Shown: one piece after another, positions 1 to 13,070 of the stretch
Numbering within the stretch: position 1 is the first letter of the stretch
Layout of the letters: each line of letters starts with the position of its first letter
DNA from: Brasenia schreberi
Lineage: Eukaryota; Streptophyta; Magnoliopsida; Nymphaeales; Cabombaceae
Assembly: GCA_036023115.1 (NCBI GenBank)
Contig: JAYKKT010000064.1
Span: forward strand, 10,128,001 to 10,192,000
DNA: 64,000 nucleotides
Direction of reading: 5' to 3'
The notes under the pieces: generated by a model
Seen by the model: the letters and a program-made list of their open reading frames with translations, nothing else
The model's database searches: none
Told to the model about the DNA's origin: nothing
Position numbers and translations under genes: made by a program

Positions 1-62
1 CAAGAAATGCATAAACTCGTGTTTGACCAATATATTGTAGATGTTGAAGGCTTCTAGAGAGA
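1..62. other. Left-edge sequence, nothing recognised
   Basis: AT-rich sequence ending just before the LTR-like start at 63. It may be the flank of that element. Confidence 0.3.
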
Positions 63-1475
63 TGTTGGCTTATGCAAAAATATATTTATGCACAAATGTC
101 TTCAAGGCACGGGTTATATTATTCTTTAGGCTTATTGGCTGCCTTTGGTATCAAAAGATTGAGTCCAAATGGTGTTTGGTGAATTTCTACGGGATAAAGT
201 GAAGACTCCTTGACTCACCTTACACTAGGCAATCAAGTCCTAGACAAGCCACTGAAAAGTCAAGCCCTTAGGCCTTATACGAAACTCGAGACATTCTTAG
301 TTTCATTGAGAGTGACATGGCCTATTTTCAGCCACACATGTACTAGTTTGGTTAGCCTACTTCATTTCTCACATTATGGCTTATGTGGCTTTTTACCAGC
401 CACTTCTTTAAGTTAGTTGTCTCGCCGCCTATTTGAAAACCCTCTTACGATCTCCCACCATTTTCAAATACATTCAAATTTATTATTATACCAAATCTTA
501 TATTTTCAATAAAGGTATCTCGAGGATTTAAATCTTTATCTAGTAAGTAGTGAGTTTTACTCATTCGAATTGGGATGATATACAAGCATTGAACCGTCCA
601 ATCCATAAAAACAAATATGCACAACATACATATAAGATCAGGACAATCAGTCATATCCATAATTTAGTCAATACATTTAAAGTAATATTGTGTCTTTGTG
701 TCCTTTTCATGAAAATTCCATGACTAAGACTCCATGAAGTGGCCCCACTTCATACTCATATAGGTAGGCTCTATTTGAAGTGCCTCCTAGAAAAGCACTC
801 CAATAGATATTTGTTATACGTCTATTAGGAGTAGAGATCAGTATGAACTTATCACTTTTATGAGACCAAGTAATTTTTACATTCGGTTGCTTAATTAGCA
901 AGCACTTGCAATCACTCTGATAATGTATTTTGGTTCAAATTTCTCAAACCTTAAAAGTTATTTAAGTATGAGTCAAGTTTAAATCATTGGTGATTTTATT
1001 AGTAGACTTAAGACCTATCTTGATTGACGTTTTATGCACCAAATCCTGTTCAACCTTTCATTAAATGACATACTAGTATCAGTTCCATTAGGTTTCAGAT
1101 CATATTTATTTTCATAAACACATCTTTTGACTCTAGAAACTAAGGTAAATCTAGGTTCTTGAAAAATTACATCTCTAGGCTCAATCACTATAATGACCAC
1201 GAATGTATAGGCTTTACTATTTCAGCTAATCAATCAATTCATTTTTCTCTCACTTTCTTTCTTATAGGTTATAAAACTTTTAATATTACCCAACAACTCC
1301 AAACCTTTATATGGTTTAGGTTATGATTTCTTTTCTTTTAGAGCTCATATGGGGTTATCTTATTTCTTATGCTAGTTGCTATATTTAAAATATTCATCGA
1401 CATGACCTCATGTCAATAGTCATTAGATAAGACATTGATTCACCATTTCTACTAACACTCAATTTTTCTTTTCAA

Positions 1476-1667
1476 CTATATTATTTTATTTGAATAAGGA
1501 GTTGTTACTTGGTTTATAATACCTGTGGACTCAAAATAATTTGGATTATAATATTTACCTCTCATATATGATCTTAAGCATTTAATGAAAGTTTCATGTT
1601 GTAATTTTGCTTGCAATTTGAAACCTTGAATTTTTAAAGTCTCATCTTCATAATGCAACAAGTACAT
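1476..1667 (-). pseudogene. Copia integrase core fragment
   Basis: The stretch contains IKCLRSYMRGKYYNPNYFES followed by GIINQVTTPYS. This matches the integrase core segment normally read as LRSDRGGEY...HQ..TPY, with the catalytic Asp and Gly positions changed. It is degenerate. Confidence 0.78.
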
Positions 1668-1939
1668 ATGGTTATGTCTAGTGCAATCATCTTAATGTAA
1701 CAAAGCATTTCTTGCTACCAATTATAAGCAAATCATGCAAATCACATACATCAAAATGTATCAACTCTAATACTTAAGAATTTTTTTTGCTTTAGAAAAG
1801 GAAATTCAAGTGGTAAGAATGCAAATTGTACATGATTTGTCGGATTTATTCATTTTAGAAATCCAATTAGATCTTACCATATCATTTAATTTCCTGAAAT
1901 TAGCATGCCCCAAAATGATAATGCCAAACATCATAAAAA

Positions 1940-2143
1940 TCAACAATATAAGAAGAAACTACTCTTATTCATTATAACATTTAACTTAAATATATCATTA
2001 CAAAAATAGCCTTTCGCTATAAACATACATTCCTTTGATAAGATAAACTTATCTCCATCAAATAAACATTTAAAGTCATATTTATTTAATAATGATACAA
2101 ACACTAAGTTCTTTCTTACATCGAGTGTATACAAAACTTTCAT
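1940..2143 (-). pseudogene. Copia pre-integrase segment
   Basis: The 67-residue open stretch reads KVLYTLDVRKNLVFVSLLNK and then DGDKFILSKE, the usual junction of protease and GAG-pre-integrase in Copia polyproteins. It is bounded by stops and is part of the decayed antisense element. Confidence 0.8.
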
Positions 2144-3556
2144 AAGAGTAAGAACTTTGCCCGATGTAAACTTGAGTTACATAGATCATTTACCTTTAAC
2201 TTGAATTGTTGAAGCATTGTACATGTATAATATGGGGTCTATATTCTTCGACCTTCATACATGACGAGTTGCTTTAGAGTCAACCCACCATAACCCAATG
2301 TTTATAAGTAAGTACACTTCAGATATAATTGCCATAAGGTGATCTTAAAAGTGTGAACTCTTTTATTTTACTAACTTTTTATAATGTTGGCACTCACTCT
2401 TGTAATGCTTGGGTTGTTCACGATGATAGCTTTTTCCTTTCTTTTTTATATTTTTGCAACTTTACCAATTTGTCTTTTGAGATTTAGCAGAATCTCAGTT
2501 TTTATCTTTAGAATCATCTTGCTTTTGATGATTTATTGATCGTTTAAGAGAGATATCTTCATTCTTCTTTTTAAGAGTACTTTTGAAATATTTTTGAGGA
2601 GGTTTGTCTATAGTGGAGGACACGAGAATGGTATCATCTATGTTCATATTATACTGCTTAAAACTATTTAAGATTTGCTCTAGTTCATGAAACTATTCTA
2701 TAACGGATCTGTTATCTATCACCTTCTAATTGTTAAAGTGAGAAATTAAAAATTTCTTACTCATCAAGTCTTCAACCATGTAAGTCGCTTCCAGCTTGTC
2801 TCATAGTTCCTTTGCACTTATTGCAGATAGGTAGGTGTCAAAGAGAGTATCCAACATTACTTTTAGGATATGGCCCACACTGATATAGTCATCATTGTCT
2901 CACTTTTACCTTTTGTGATTTTGCTCGATTGCTTTTTCCTCCTTCTCCTCTGGTCTTGGTGTTGTGACGATACATGTAATATTTAAAATGATGTGAAGAA
3001 AACATATATTCTTTTGCCAGCTAAGGCCCTTCTGGCTTAATGAAATCATATATCATCTCCCTTAGGTAAGTCACATTCTCCAAAAGAGTGAGAATAAGCC
3101 TAAACAATGTTGGTATCACAAGCTTCCGGAGATGTTGGCTTTTGCAAAAAAAATATTGATGCATAAATGTTCTTTAAGGAGTTGATTACACTAACCTTTG
3201 GACTTATTTGTTGCCTTCGGTATCTAAGGATCAAGTCCAAAGAGTGCCAGCAAATTCCTACATGAAACAACAAAGACCCCTTAACTCACATTGCACTAGT
3301 ACAATGTCTCACCCCATGAAGAGCATAGACAAGTTATCATACATCATAACATAACTATGGTCTTTGGCCTATATAACAAGCTCTTCAATAACAAACACCA
3401 ACCACAATGTATCACCCCATCAAGAACATACACATGTGACTTTAAATGGCTCTTCTCTTAGATATCACACCATACATGAAACATTAAACTATTTTAAAAA
3501 TTTTATCAAATAGGAATAATTAAGTCCTTTGAGAATATATACTCTCGGACTAGGGT

Positions 3557-3772
3557 CAAACATGATCAATAATAGATATTTAAATTTAAAAAGTGAAATG
3601 TAGCATTGTAATTTCTATACTTTCATGTAATGCACTATCTAGATTAAACATTTTTAAACGTTAAACTATCACACGAGACATGATCAATAATAGATATTTA
3701 AATTTAAAAAGTGAAATGTACCACTGTAATTTCTATGCTTTCATGTAATGCACCATCTAGATTAAACATTTT
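3557..3772. repeat. Tandem duplication of about 96 bp
   Basis: Segments 3557-3655 and 3677-3772 are near identical (start CATGATCAATAATAGATA, end CTAGATTAAACATTTTT), separated by about 20 bp. No coding content is seen. Confidence 0.85.
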
Positions 3773-3815
3773 TTCCTTCATTACCTCAATTGTTCATATT
3801 AAAAATAAAATGGTT

Positions 3816-3921
3816 TAGATGATAAAATAGATTTGAGCATGGATGGGTATGTCAATGGACTAGGGTCAGAGAGTCTGTGCACACACTCCATCCATACTCA
3901 AATGTATTTTATCATCTCAAT
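3816..3921. repeat. Inverted repeat, possible fold-back or MITE
   Basis: The left arm (about 3816-3848, TAGATGATAAAATAGATTTG...) pairs imperfectly with the right arm (about 3888-3921, ...CTCAAATGTATTTTATCATC), with a loop near 40 bp. No clear target duplication was found. Confidence 0.6.
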
Positions 3922-4141
3922 TGTTCAATCATTGAGGTGACTAGTTGAGATGATAAAGAAAAAAACTTTAAAAATACACATATCACATTAAATGGAAAGT
4001 ACAAAAGTATAATGATAAAGATGTTTAAGTGGATTTGATCATAGATGAATGATTATATATATTGGTGCTCAAGAACGCCATATGTTGCTCAACGCCTCCC
4101 AAGGCACTGTTGAAAGCCTCAATAGAGTTCTGTGACTTTAT

Positions 4142-4366
4142 TTGTCACAGCCTCCAAACAAATCCTATGTAGTGGTGGGCCACCGGCATGCTCCTCTCCC
4201 ACCCTTTCATCACTCGACAGCAGAGAATTACGCCTCCTCTTTTGATCTCTCTCCCATCACCCGCAATACTTCTGACTCTACAATGGCCACAACAACAAAG
4301 AATTCTTCTGCTCCCACACCTACAACTGTGAAAACTGCCTCTAAATCAGTGGAGAGAATGGTCTAA
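4142..4366 (+). CDS. Possible small hypothetical gene or gene fragment
   Basis: This 74-codon open frame is rich in Ser, Thr, Pro and His (VVVGHRHAPLPPFHH; TTTKNSSAPTPTT). It is less AT-rich than its surroundings, and a TATATATA-like run lies near 4053. I do not recognise the product. The first Met may be spurious, since the open frame extends a little upstream. It could be the exon of a lost gene or chance. Confidence 0.25.
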   Translation: MSQPPNKSYVVVGHRHAPLPPFHHSTAENYASSFDLSPITRNTSDSTMATTTKNSSAPTPTTVKTASKSVERMV

Positions 4367-4614
4367 AACCACGGGCTCGTCATTCTCCTTCACTTTGGCT
4401 TTTAGGGGGCTTCAATCTCTCTTCAATGGGATTTCCATTTTTATAGATTGCTAGTGGGGATGAATGGATTTGAGATTGTTGGTTGCTTCTTCATTTTCTT
4501 GTTAAAAATTTCATTTGCGGAATGAGAATGAACACCATTGATGCCAAATTGGTGATCATGTTGTGAATGGTGTTCTTTTTCGAGTGATTTTCAAAATACC
4601 TAAAATACTTAGTG

Positions 4615-5045
4615 AAGGATTATGGTTGCTACTATATTAAAGGCTATTTACTTGAGTGAAATTATGTTGATTATGGTCGCTATGGTATTAAAAGCTATTT
4701 ACTAGAGTGAAATTGTGTTTAGGACTATTAAGGACCACTAATTTGAGTAATAATTGCGTTCATTAATAGTACTTGATAGTAACTATTACTCATGAGTATT
4801 TAGCAACCATATTATAGCATTAAGAGTTACTTTAGTAGGAGTTGTACTTAGTAACACTTAATGGTAGTTGCAACTCATGAATATTTAGCAGTTATATTGT
4901 AACATTAAGGACCACTTAAGTGATAATTTTTCTCATTAATAGCACTAGATAGTAGTTGTAACTTATGTGTATTTAGCAGACATATCATGGCATTAAGAGT
5001 AACTTTTTTTAGTGACAAGTATACTCATTAGTAGCGGATCGTGAG
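4615..5045. repeat. Degenerate tandem repeat, about 120-bp units
   Basis: Phrases such as CATTAATAGTACTTGATAGTA, GAGTATTTAGCAACCATAT and GCATTAAGAGTTACTTT recur three to four times with drift. No open frame of interest. Sequence on either side (4370-4615, 5045-5690) shows nothing recognisable. Confidence 0.65.
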
Positions 5046-6327
5046 TTACATCATTATCATGTCTATATATAATAGATATTGTAAACAAAATTTATTCAAC
5101 TTTTCTCTTATGGTGTGAATCATTTCCTACTTAATTTAGAGTTTGTAAGTCTCATTACAACATTAATTAGATTTGCATTATCATATTTGTTTTGCCGGCT
5201 TGTCTAAGACTTGATTGAATTCGTGTAAGACAAACCAAGGATTTTTGTTGTATTATAAATGTGTTTATTAAGGTTCATTGCATTTAATTATTTGATACTA
5301 GTGACAGGAAATAAACCTAAAGGTTAGCATTTATCACTCCTTGAAGAATAATACTCTCCTAACCTTTTATATCAGGGTTTAAATTTAATCTCTCAAGTAT
5401 CGATTACTAAAGAAACCATACCATCTATAAGAAACTCTACTCTTAAAATTTTTAAGTTTATTTTATTAAGATTGATATTTTCCTTCAAGAGATAACATCC
5501 AACTTCATCAAGTTTGACAGGTTTGACAACGGCAATTTCTTGCGGTGACAAAGGAAGATGCATTTCTTTTTTATGCCTAGATCGGAGGAGAAGGAGAATG
5601 AAATCCCTAAAGAAACTCACAAACAATAAAAGTGGAACAACGATGATCATATTTGCATAGGTCACATCCTCAACAGCATGTCAGGTGCCTTATTTTAAAC
5701 TTCAAGCAAGGTACATGATGGAGGATGTTATAAGTAAGAAATTTTTGTTGATACATTTCAATAATTATAAGATGGTATATTGCATATCTATTATAGAGTA
5801 ATTGCATGAGCTTGAAGGGACTTGAATAATTTTAAACTAATATAAGATGAGTTTGGGTAAACCATCATTGTCTCGTGTGTTATAGACAAATTTACTCCTC
5901 CGTGAGAAGATTTTAAAATAACTTCGGAATAAAAGAATAAAAACATTTTTTTAGTAATTAGCTAATCATCTTAGGTTTGAGGAAGAATATTGAAAGCAAG
6001 ATTATTATAAAATCCAATCTACTCAAAAGAAATTATATATTACAAAGGAAGCTAAGTTTATAGAGCTCAAAGAAAAGAAGTTGAGATTTCATAAAATCTC
6101 ATAGAAACATTAGTAGGGATACCAAGCTTAAGGAAAATAAAAGTTGATTCTATCATTATAGAAAACCCGATTATTATAAAAGTGAATGTTGATACTTGAA
6201 AAGTTGAATAAAACCAAGTGTCCTAATTTTTCTAAGAAAAATTGTATTGTTATCATATATCAAAAGTAAATATCATACAAGACATTGAATCTTAGTGGGT
6301 AGACTATAGTGCTACTCTACTCGCCAT

Positions 6328-6540
6328 GTGTACAAAAATCAAAGTCTTTTAAAAACTTTAATAAAAGGAGATAAATCAACTTTTTACATGAGCAATGTTT
6401 TTACGACTCAAGTAAAAGACAAAGGAATAGTGGAACTCGAATTTACTTTCAATAAAGTTCATACTCTAAATGTAATATTTGTATTGAATGTAAATAAAAA
6501 TTTTGTATTAATTCTCTTACTTAAAAAGTATGTGTTGTAA
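6328..6540 (+). pseudogene. Copia protease/pre-integrase fragment
   Basis: The open stretch GDKSTFYMSNVFTTQVKDKG to LNVNKNFVLILLLKK aligns by eye with the segment after the Copia protease. It lacks the active-site triad and is a fragment. Confidence 0.7.
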
Positions 6541-6643
6541 AATATATTTGAGGAGCACAAATTTATTTTGTCTAAAAAATGCATGCTTGTTGAGAAGAGT
6601 TATCTGTATGAGTCTATGTTTAAGTTGAATTTCAATAATAAAG

Positions 6644-6844
6644 ATGTTGTTTCTGCTTAACTCATATAATTTGTGGTATTTTCGTTTGAGACATTTAAAC
6701 TTTACAAAATTGCATAGCATGATTGAGTCGAATTTGATTAAAAAAATTGATAAGTCAATATATTCATGTTTTACTTTCACGTGTACCAAAATCACTCCAC
6801 TTTCATTTCCAAGAATTGAAAGAAGTTCCAAAATTTTGGATTAA
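6644..6844 (+). pseudogene. Copia integrase N-terminal fragment
   Basis: It reads LWYFRLRHLNFTKLHSMIES and PLSFPRIERSSKILD, the zinc-binding pre-integrase region. The expected cysteines are partly lost. The integrase core continues in the same frame to about 7080 with stops. Confidence 0.7.
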
Positions 6845-8240
6845 ATTCATTCAAATATTTGTGATTTGCATGGTTGACTAATAATGAGAGGTAAAAGGTA
6901 TTTTGTAACTTTCATTAATAATTGCACTAAATTTTTCTATTTATATTTGGTGTATGCAAAAGACTAAGTTTTTGAAAAGTTTAAGATTTTCAAAACTCAA
7001 TTAAAAGTTAAACATAAAACTTTTGTCAAGTATTTGAGAACCGATAGGAAAAGAGAATACTATAATTCTAGTTATTGAGTCTACGAGAATCATATATCAA
7101 ATAACGACTATTTACTCTCCATAACAAAAATAGTGTGACAGAAAAGAAAAATATTATATTATAAGAAACGGTAAATTTCAATTATGGTTTATTGAGTGGT
7201 TATTGGGGTGAAGCATTGTTTAAAACAAGCTCCTAAGCAATAGCATCAAAAAATTGATCAAGTTGCTGTAGAATATGATTTCAAAATAAATGAATCAAAG
7301 AAATATATTTATTAAAAATTTCATAATAAAAAAGGTTGTTTGATTTATTATATATTGATAACATGCTCTTTTTTGTATTGATTTAAAAAAAGTTAAAAAT
7401 ATTAAAAAGCTTTTGTCTAACAATTTTGACATAAAAGACATGAGACAAACATATTCTAGGTATTAGAATAATAATAGAAAGAACCAAGAAAAGATTTAAA
7501 CAATCTCATTATAATAAAAAAGTTTTAAAGAAATTTGATTATTTTAGTTTTTGCTATTTCTTTTTTATTTGATGTAAATATTACATTAGTATCAAACAAA
7601 GGATATCTCGTGGCACAATTAGAGTATGTTACAATTATTTGATGTTTGATGGATATTATGACATATACTCAACCTGACATTGCATATGCAATCGGTACAT
7701 TGAACCGATATACAAGTAAGGATCATTATAATGATCATCGACTATTAAAATAATTGAAAGAAACAATTAACTATAACTTATTTATAGTTGAAGTTTTTCA
7801 ATTTTAGAAGGATATTAAGATGCTAGTTGGATTAGCTACTCGAAAGATCATGCCTATACAAGTGGTTGAATCTTTACTCTTGATGAAAATATCACTTCTT
7901 AAGATTTTAAGAAATAAACATAGATAACCGATTCTACCATGGTTGCTAAGCTCATAGCTTTAGCTTTAGAAGTAAAGAAGTAGAATGGCCAAGAAATATG
8001 CATCATGAAATTCCACTATGATCAAAGCCTATGGTACTCATGTCGATAAACTCTATTAGTTAAAGTATATTATAGAAGGCTTATTGTCAAACATATAAGA
8101 AAAATTTAGATATATTGGTTTAAGGCATAGTTATGCTAAAGATTTTATAGAGTGGAATAATTTTTATTATTTATATATTATTAGAATTAAATCTTGCAGA
8201 TCCTTTAATGAAAGGATTGGATGCGGATTCGAGTACGGAA

Positions 8241-11200
8241 AACAATAACAGATGACTCAAACTCATATCATAAGTTTCATCACCAATAGCTGAACTCAAC
8301 TCACACTTAAGTAACATCAAGTCTTTTGTTCACTGAGTAAAAGTATAATATTAGAAAAGCAAGTACTTACTAAGTTATATACATCCCAAGGAAAAAGTAC
8401 TTGGTCCCATAAGTAAAAGAGGTAAGGGTAAACGAGCTTTGCTCTTAATATACACTATAGCATATATACTTGCTAAAGTGTTAATTATGGGGATACTTCT
8501 AATAGAGTCTACTTATATGAGTGTAAATGGTAGAGCAGCTTCTTGGAGATAAGGGCTTGACTCTTAAGGCGCTCGTGAGAAAGGATATCAGACTCAATGC
8601 CTATACAAGTGTGTCAATTTTAACATGACATATACATGCATTAGAATCTAATGTAAGACATGCTCACTTATTCAATTAGATTGGATGGTTCAAAGGTTGT
8701 TTACTACTCAATTTGAATGAGTGAAACCCATGTTTTGTTAGGTAAATGTTCAAATTGTGTTTTACCTTTATCGACACTATAAGATTTTCAAAGTGATGAT
8801 TTTTCAAATATATTTTGAAAATGATAGGAGATTGTTCAAATTGATACTATATTGGTCGAACAAGTTATACTCTCTTAGTAAGTGTATGGATAAGTGCACT
8901 ATAATATTAAAAGGCTATGATGAAATATCATCTCAAAGTTGTACAAAATATAAGTGGTAGTATCTTCTAATACATTTACATTTTTTAATATTAATCATCT
9001 TTGAGCACAATTTATGAAAAAACATGCATAACTCATTTATAGTAATTGCTACTTCTTTTGGTATATTCTTATGCACAATTACTGGAATGAGATGTTGTCT
9101 CAAAACATAATAATCATTACTCTTCAAACCAATAATATTACGTTTACTCACTTGTACTTTTATAAATATATCTTATGAAAATCATCGAGTAACTTAATGG
9201 ATTGTAAAGTACGAAGAAATCTTTTTTTTTCCTCTTTTTTGAATTGGTAAAAAACATGTGATAAGATTACCACATTAGTTTGAGTCTTGCAAACCTTTGC
9301 ATTCAATGCCCTTATTAACCCAATGTTTGTATGTTAATTTGTGACATGCCATTGCCATCTACTTTTTCATTCTTTTATATTAGAAATGATAAAATATTAT
9401 CACATATATTCTTGAAGTGCATAGCATAAAAAATATAATGCACTAATAAAGTTTTCCAATAATGAAGCTCAGAAAATGCTCTTTTTTTCTACCCAACTAG
9501 GATAATACTATCTTTTGTACTTGAGGCTTTTCAAAATACAATGTTTTCATGACCTTCTCACTATCATAAAACATATTTACCACTTAATGGAATTGGAGCC
9601 TCCTCGTATTTTGACTTTCTATTAAGTGGTGATGTATTTATTATTCACCAAGGGTGCTCAATAGGTAGAAAATGATGGTGTCTCAAATATATTGATATGT
9701 AACAAATAAATGCAAGCAGTATTTACATAACAAATTGGACAAGCTATATAATTATTAGTCTTTCATATTGATAACATGTTATAAGCAAGACAGTAATTAA
9801 TAATCCATATCATATCTGTATGCATTCAGAATGCTTTCTCCTTCTTTGAATCACATATAAGATATTCATCAAGTAATGGTTAGAGATACACATCAATATT
9901 ATGCACAGTTGGCTTCTACATGTTCATAAACAAGGATATTATGATAAGCAAGGATATCCAAGGAGGCAAATTATATAGATTAACATGATTATTCAACAAC
10001 TCTAGCTACTTTTAGATAAAATTCTAAATTAACTAAGCCTCACTTGTAAGGTTGGGCTATACATTTCGAGGCTCAAATACAAACAATAGATGCACCTCTT
10101 TGAAGTGTCTTCATGCTTTCAAATTTTTAGGAGACAAACTCAAGTCTGCAGTTTTCGACCGCCTGTTTCAGATACTAAGAAGTGACCATGTTTACCTGTA
10201 TCTTGTGACCATGTTAATATCAGAATAATGTCATTATAGAAGCATGAGTTTCAAGACACGTGATTACATCTTTTGGTGCTTATCAAATTAGTTAGCTTTG
10301 AAAATCAATATGACGTATTCATTCATTCATTTACCTTCAAGGGAAGACAATAATTTCAACATTTATTTTTCATGGCATGGTATCTGCACTGGTGATTCTT
10401 TGGTTCAATTTGGCTTGATTCACAAGGATTGGTCTTCATCAATTTTAAATACTAAGTGCAAAGAAACGTTGGGAATCAGCAGACCGTCTATCACCACATA
10501 TCCACCAACATTTTTGTTGGCCTTTGTCTTCGTTACCAGACAATCTTGACAGATTAATATCACATTTAACCAGCGAACAAGGCAAGCTAAGCCTTAAGAT
10601 TAATCACTTAGTTATGAATACATATACATGCAGATGCAGTGAGAAAACCCCCTACTCAAACAAACATCTAATTTATTGTATTACACTACCATTCTATATA
10701 CTCTCTTGCAGCAATCATTGAGGATATTCTTGAGATCAAGTGCCAATGGCAATGGACATAGGTTTTTGGCTCAACATCCACAAAACAATACAAACAACAG
10801 TAAAGTTAAACTTGTTCATTCTATGAACTCTAATACAAGAGTAATAAATATATTGTTTTACCTTACCTTACCTGTAGCAATACATTAAATCTTTGAGTAA
10901 AAATCGATGAGTTCAGTTCAACATATCAACCCATGTATGTCGCACTTATGCAAATATGATGCCCAAATACCAAGGTCCTACCAACAAAGGTAATGAGAGT
11001 TTGTGACTATCACTGTGTATCTTGTGAATGATAGACCTTATAACCATGGGATTGGGACAAATGATAGGTGTTGTGTGTGTATCTTCTCTAGCAATAAGGT
11101 CATCATGTTTGCAAAAAAAAAGAACAAGTAATATTGATATTATTGCAATAACATTCATTGTCAATGGTAAAGAACAACCAATATACATCAATAACTATAT

Positions 11201-12652
11201 GCCTAGTGAGCCTCCATCTAGTCCCATTGCACCCAATACAGAACATCATGATTAATAGGATGATCTATAAGTGATACTACTCATCCACCTAACCACATGA
11301 GGTTGACTGTTAATATACCCCTATCGTTGCATCACTCTCAAGGACAAAAAGTACTTGTAAATCTATTCTTATAACGAAAAATATTTTTTATCAGTGAATT
11401 ATGAAATAATTATTACTACATGAAAATAAACAAAATAAGAAATTATTACCCAAAGAAAAGTATTATAACTACTAAGCTAGTGTACTTTTGTAAGCATTTT
11501 TTAATTGTTTATATAAATAGGCCAACATCGCCATACCCTTGGAAAACTCGTCGACCATTCATACATCATCGACCAACAATTGCACAATAGAAACCAATAC
11601 CATGTCCTTCAACTTGTCCAAGTATACGGTATATTTCATGTAATACAAAAAAAATAACACTAGGTACAATCCCATCATTGACCAACAATTGCACATTGTA
11701 AATGATGTGCCTTGAACATAATAGTCCAGTGTCGAAATTCAGATTCCTATTCTAAGTAGCCCAAAATGTTGGAGATCAATGCCACTTTACCCAACAAAAG
11801 AATTGATGAGAAACAGACAGGCACTTAAAATTCTTATTTGTGGTTTAAATTTTTAGGATGACTCATCATGCTAAATAGAAACAATTTATTAAGCAATAGT
11901 ATTGGCAGGAAGTGTCAGACAATCTCAAAAGGCACCTTCTTCTTCTTCTTCTATGTTAGCATATGTGGATTTCCATCTTAGCAAATTGTTTTATCTGTTA
12001 GAGAACTTATCTACATGCTTATGTTCACATATCACACACACATTGGTAGAATAAGAGCATGTACTTGCAAAATAAATAAGATTAAATAAATACATTCTAA
12101 ATTGCTCATGATGCATGAAATACTTAATTATGACTATTACATTCTCACTATTCTCGTTGCCAGACAGTCCAAATATCAATTATAATTTTAAGTTTTGGAA
12201 TGTCCTCTGTAGGTAATAGTACAAACGGAAAGATCAAAGATGTAGGTGGCCATAGTGTATATGCTAATAAGATCATGGAGGAACATAATAGGCAATGGCT
12301 TTGCTGGACTATTCGTGGGAATTGTGAATGTGGCAGTGGCTGCTATCTTGGCATTCTTGAATAAGAAATAAAAGATAGGGAAATCATGTATAGGGTAAGG
12401 CTTTACTCACTTCTGGGAATTGGTTTTGCTCATGTAAGGTAAGGCTTTCTTTGCAGTTTGTCATAATTAGAAATTTTCACAAATGATTTATCCTGGACAA
12501 AATATCAAACTATTTTTAAGCAATGCTATGAGTATCAATGTAGAGTCTATATTATGCTTGACACGGCCTGACCAAGCCACTAATTTTGAAAGAAGTTAAA
12601 AAGCCTAAAGAATTATAAATGTTTCTAAAAACATAAAAAGATATCTATAAAT
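8241..12652. other. Gene-poor AT-rich tract
   Basis: 8241-8750 resembles the tail or LTR of the preceding Copia (its segment near 8680-8730 echoes, inverted, the one near 540-610). From 8750 to 12652 I see scattered open frames of 60-85 codons (for example 10298-10549 and 11028-11255), none with a known motif, splice support or repeated structure. Confidence 0.4.
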
Positions 12653-13070
12653 TGTTGAAAATGTAAGTATATTAGGTAGAAGATTATGAAAAACACTATG
12701 CTCAGTTAGAGGCTTTGGGATATATAAAACATGCTTATATTGCTTCAAAAAGGTTTGCATCCCATTGCAAATGGTTTCTATATATAGGCATACATGTGAG
12801 GATCATTTTAACTATACAAAATTATGATTTTACTAGTTCCAAGCTTGACCACACATTTTTCGTACGAATTTGGATAACCTAGCTTAAAACTTTATTGGTA
12901 ATTTCAATTCTTAAGTCCATAAATATTTTTCATGGGTAGGTATTTGTAATGCTTAATTATGCATATATTTTTATGTATTAGAAAATCCAAGATTTGACTT
13001 CTAATAACTCAACCTAGATTTTGTAGGTAGATACAATTAAGACACCTAAAAATAAGTTTATCTCTCAACA
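12653..13070 (-). repeat. Copia LTR
   Basis: The segment starts TGTTGA and ends TCAACA, the short inverted ends of an LTR. It is bordered on the right by a purine-rich tract read on the minus strand (AAAGGGTGGG). A TATATATAG box is present near 12780. It is the 3' LTR of the antisense element to its right. Confidence 0.65.

Larger units (their letters stand above)
63..3300 (-). mobile_element. Decayed Copia LTR retrotransposon, antisense
   Basis: Two direct repeats beginning TGTTGGCTT, near 63-260 and 3132-3300, look like diverged LTRs. Between them the minus strand reads, in order from the right: a gag segment (about 3060-2590), protease-like WWVDSKATRHV (about 2290), a pre-integrase segment (2143-1940) and integrase (1667-1476). 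Many stops are present and the protease DSG is DSK, so it is dead. Reverse transcriptase is not recognisable, and 430-1470 is largely unreadable. Outer boundaries are approximate. Confidence 0.75.
5690..8240 (+). mobile_element. Decayed Copia LTR retrotransposon, sense
   Basis: Copia domains appear in order on the plus strand, broken by stops and frameshifts: protease/pre-integrase (6328-6640), integrase (6680-7080, including LWYFRLRHLNFTKL and RYFVTFINNCTKF), reverse transcriptase (about 7200-7460, CLKQAPKQ then YYILI in place of YVDD) and RNase H (about 7620-8230). It resembles the family at 63-3300. LTR-like sequence may continue to about 8750, but no boundary could be fixed. Confidence 0.75.

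Noticed and set aside
10298..11255. Open frames of 65-83 codons as small genes
   Set aside because: No domain, no splice pattern, no composition change, and overlapping frames on both strands.
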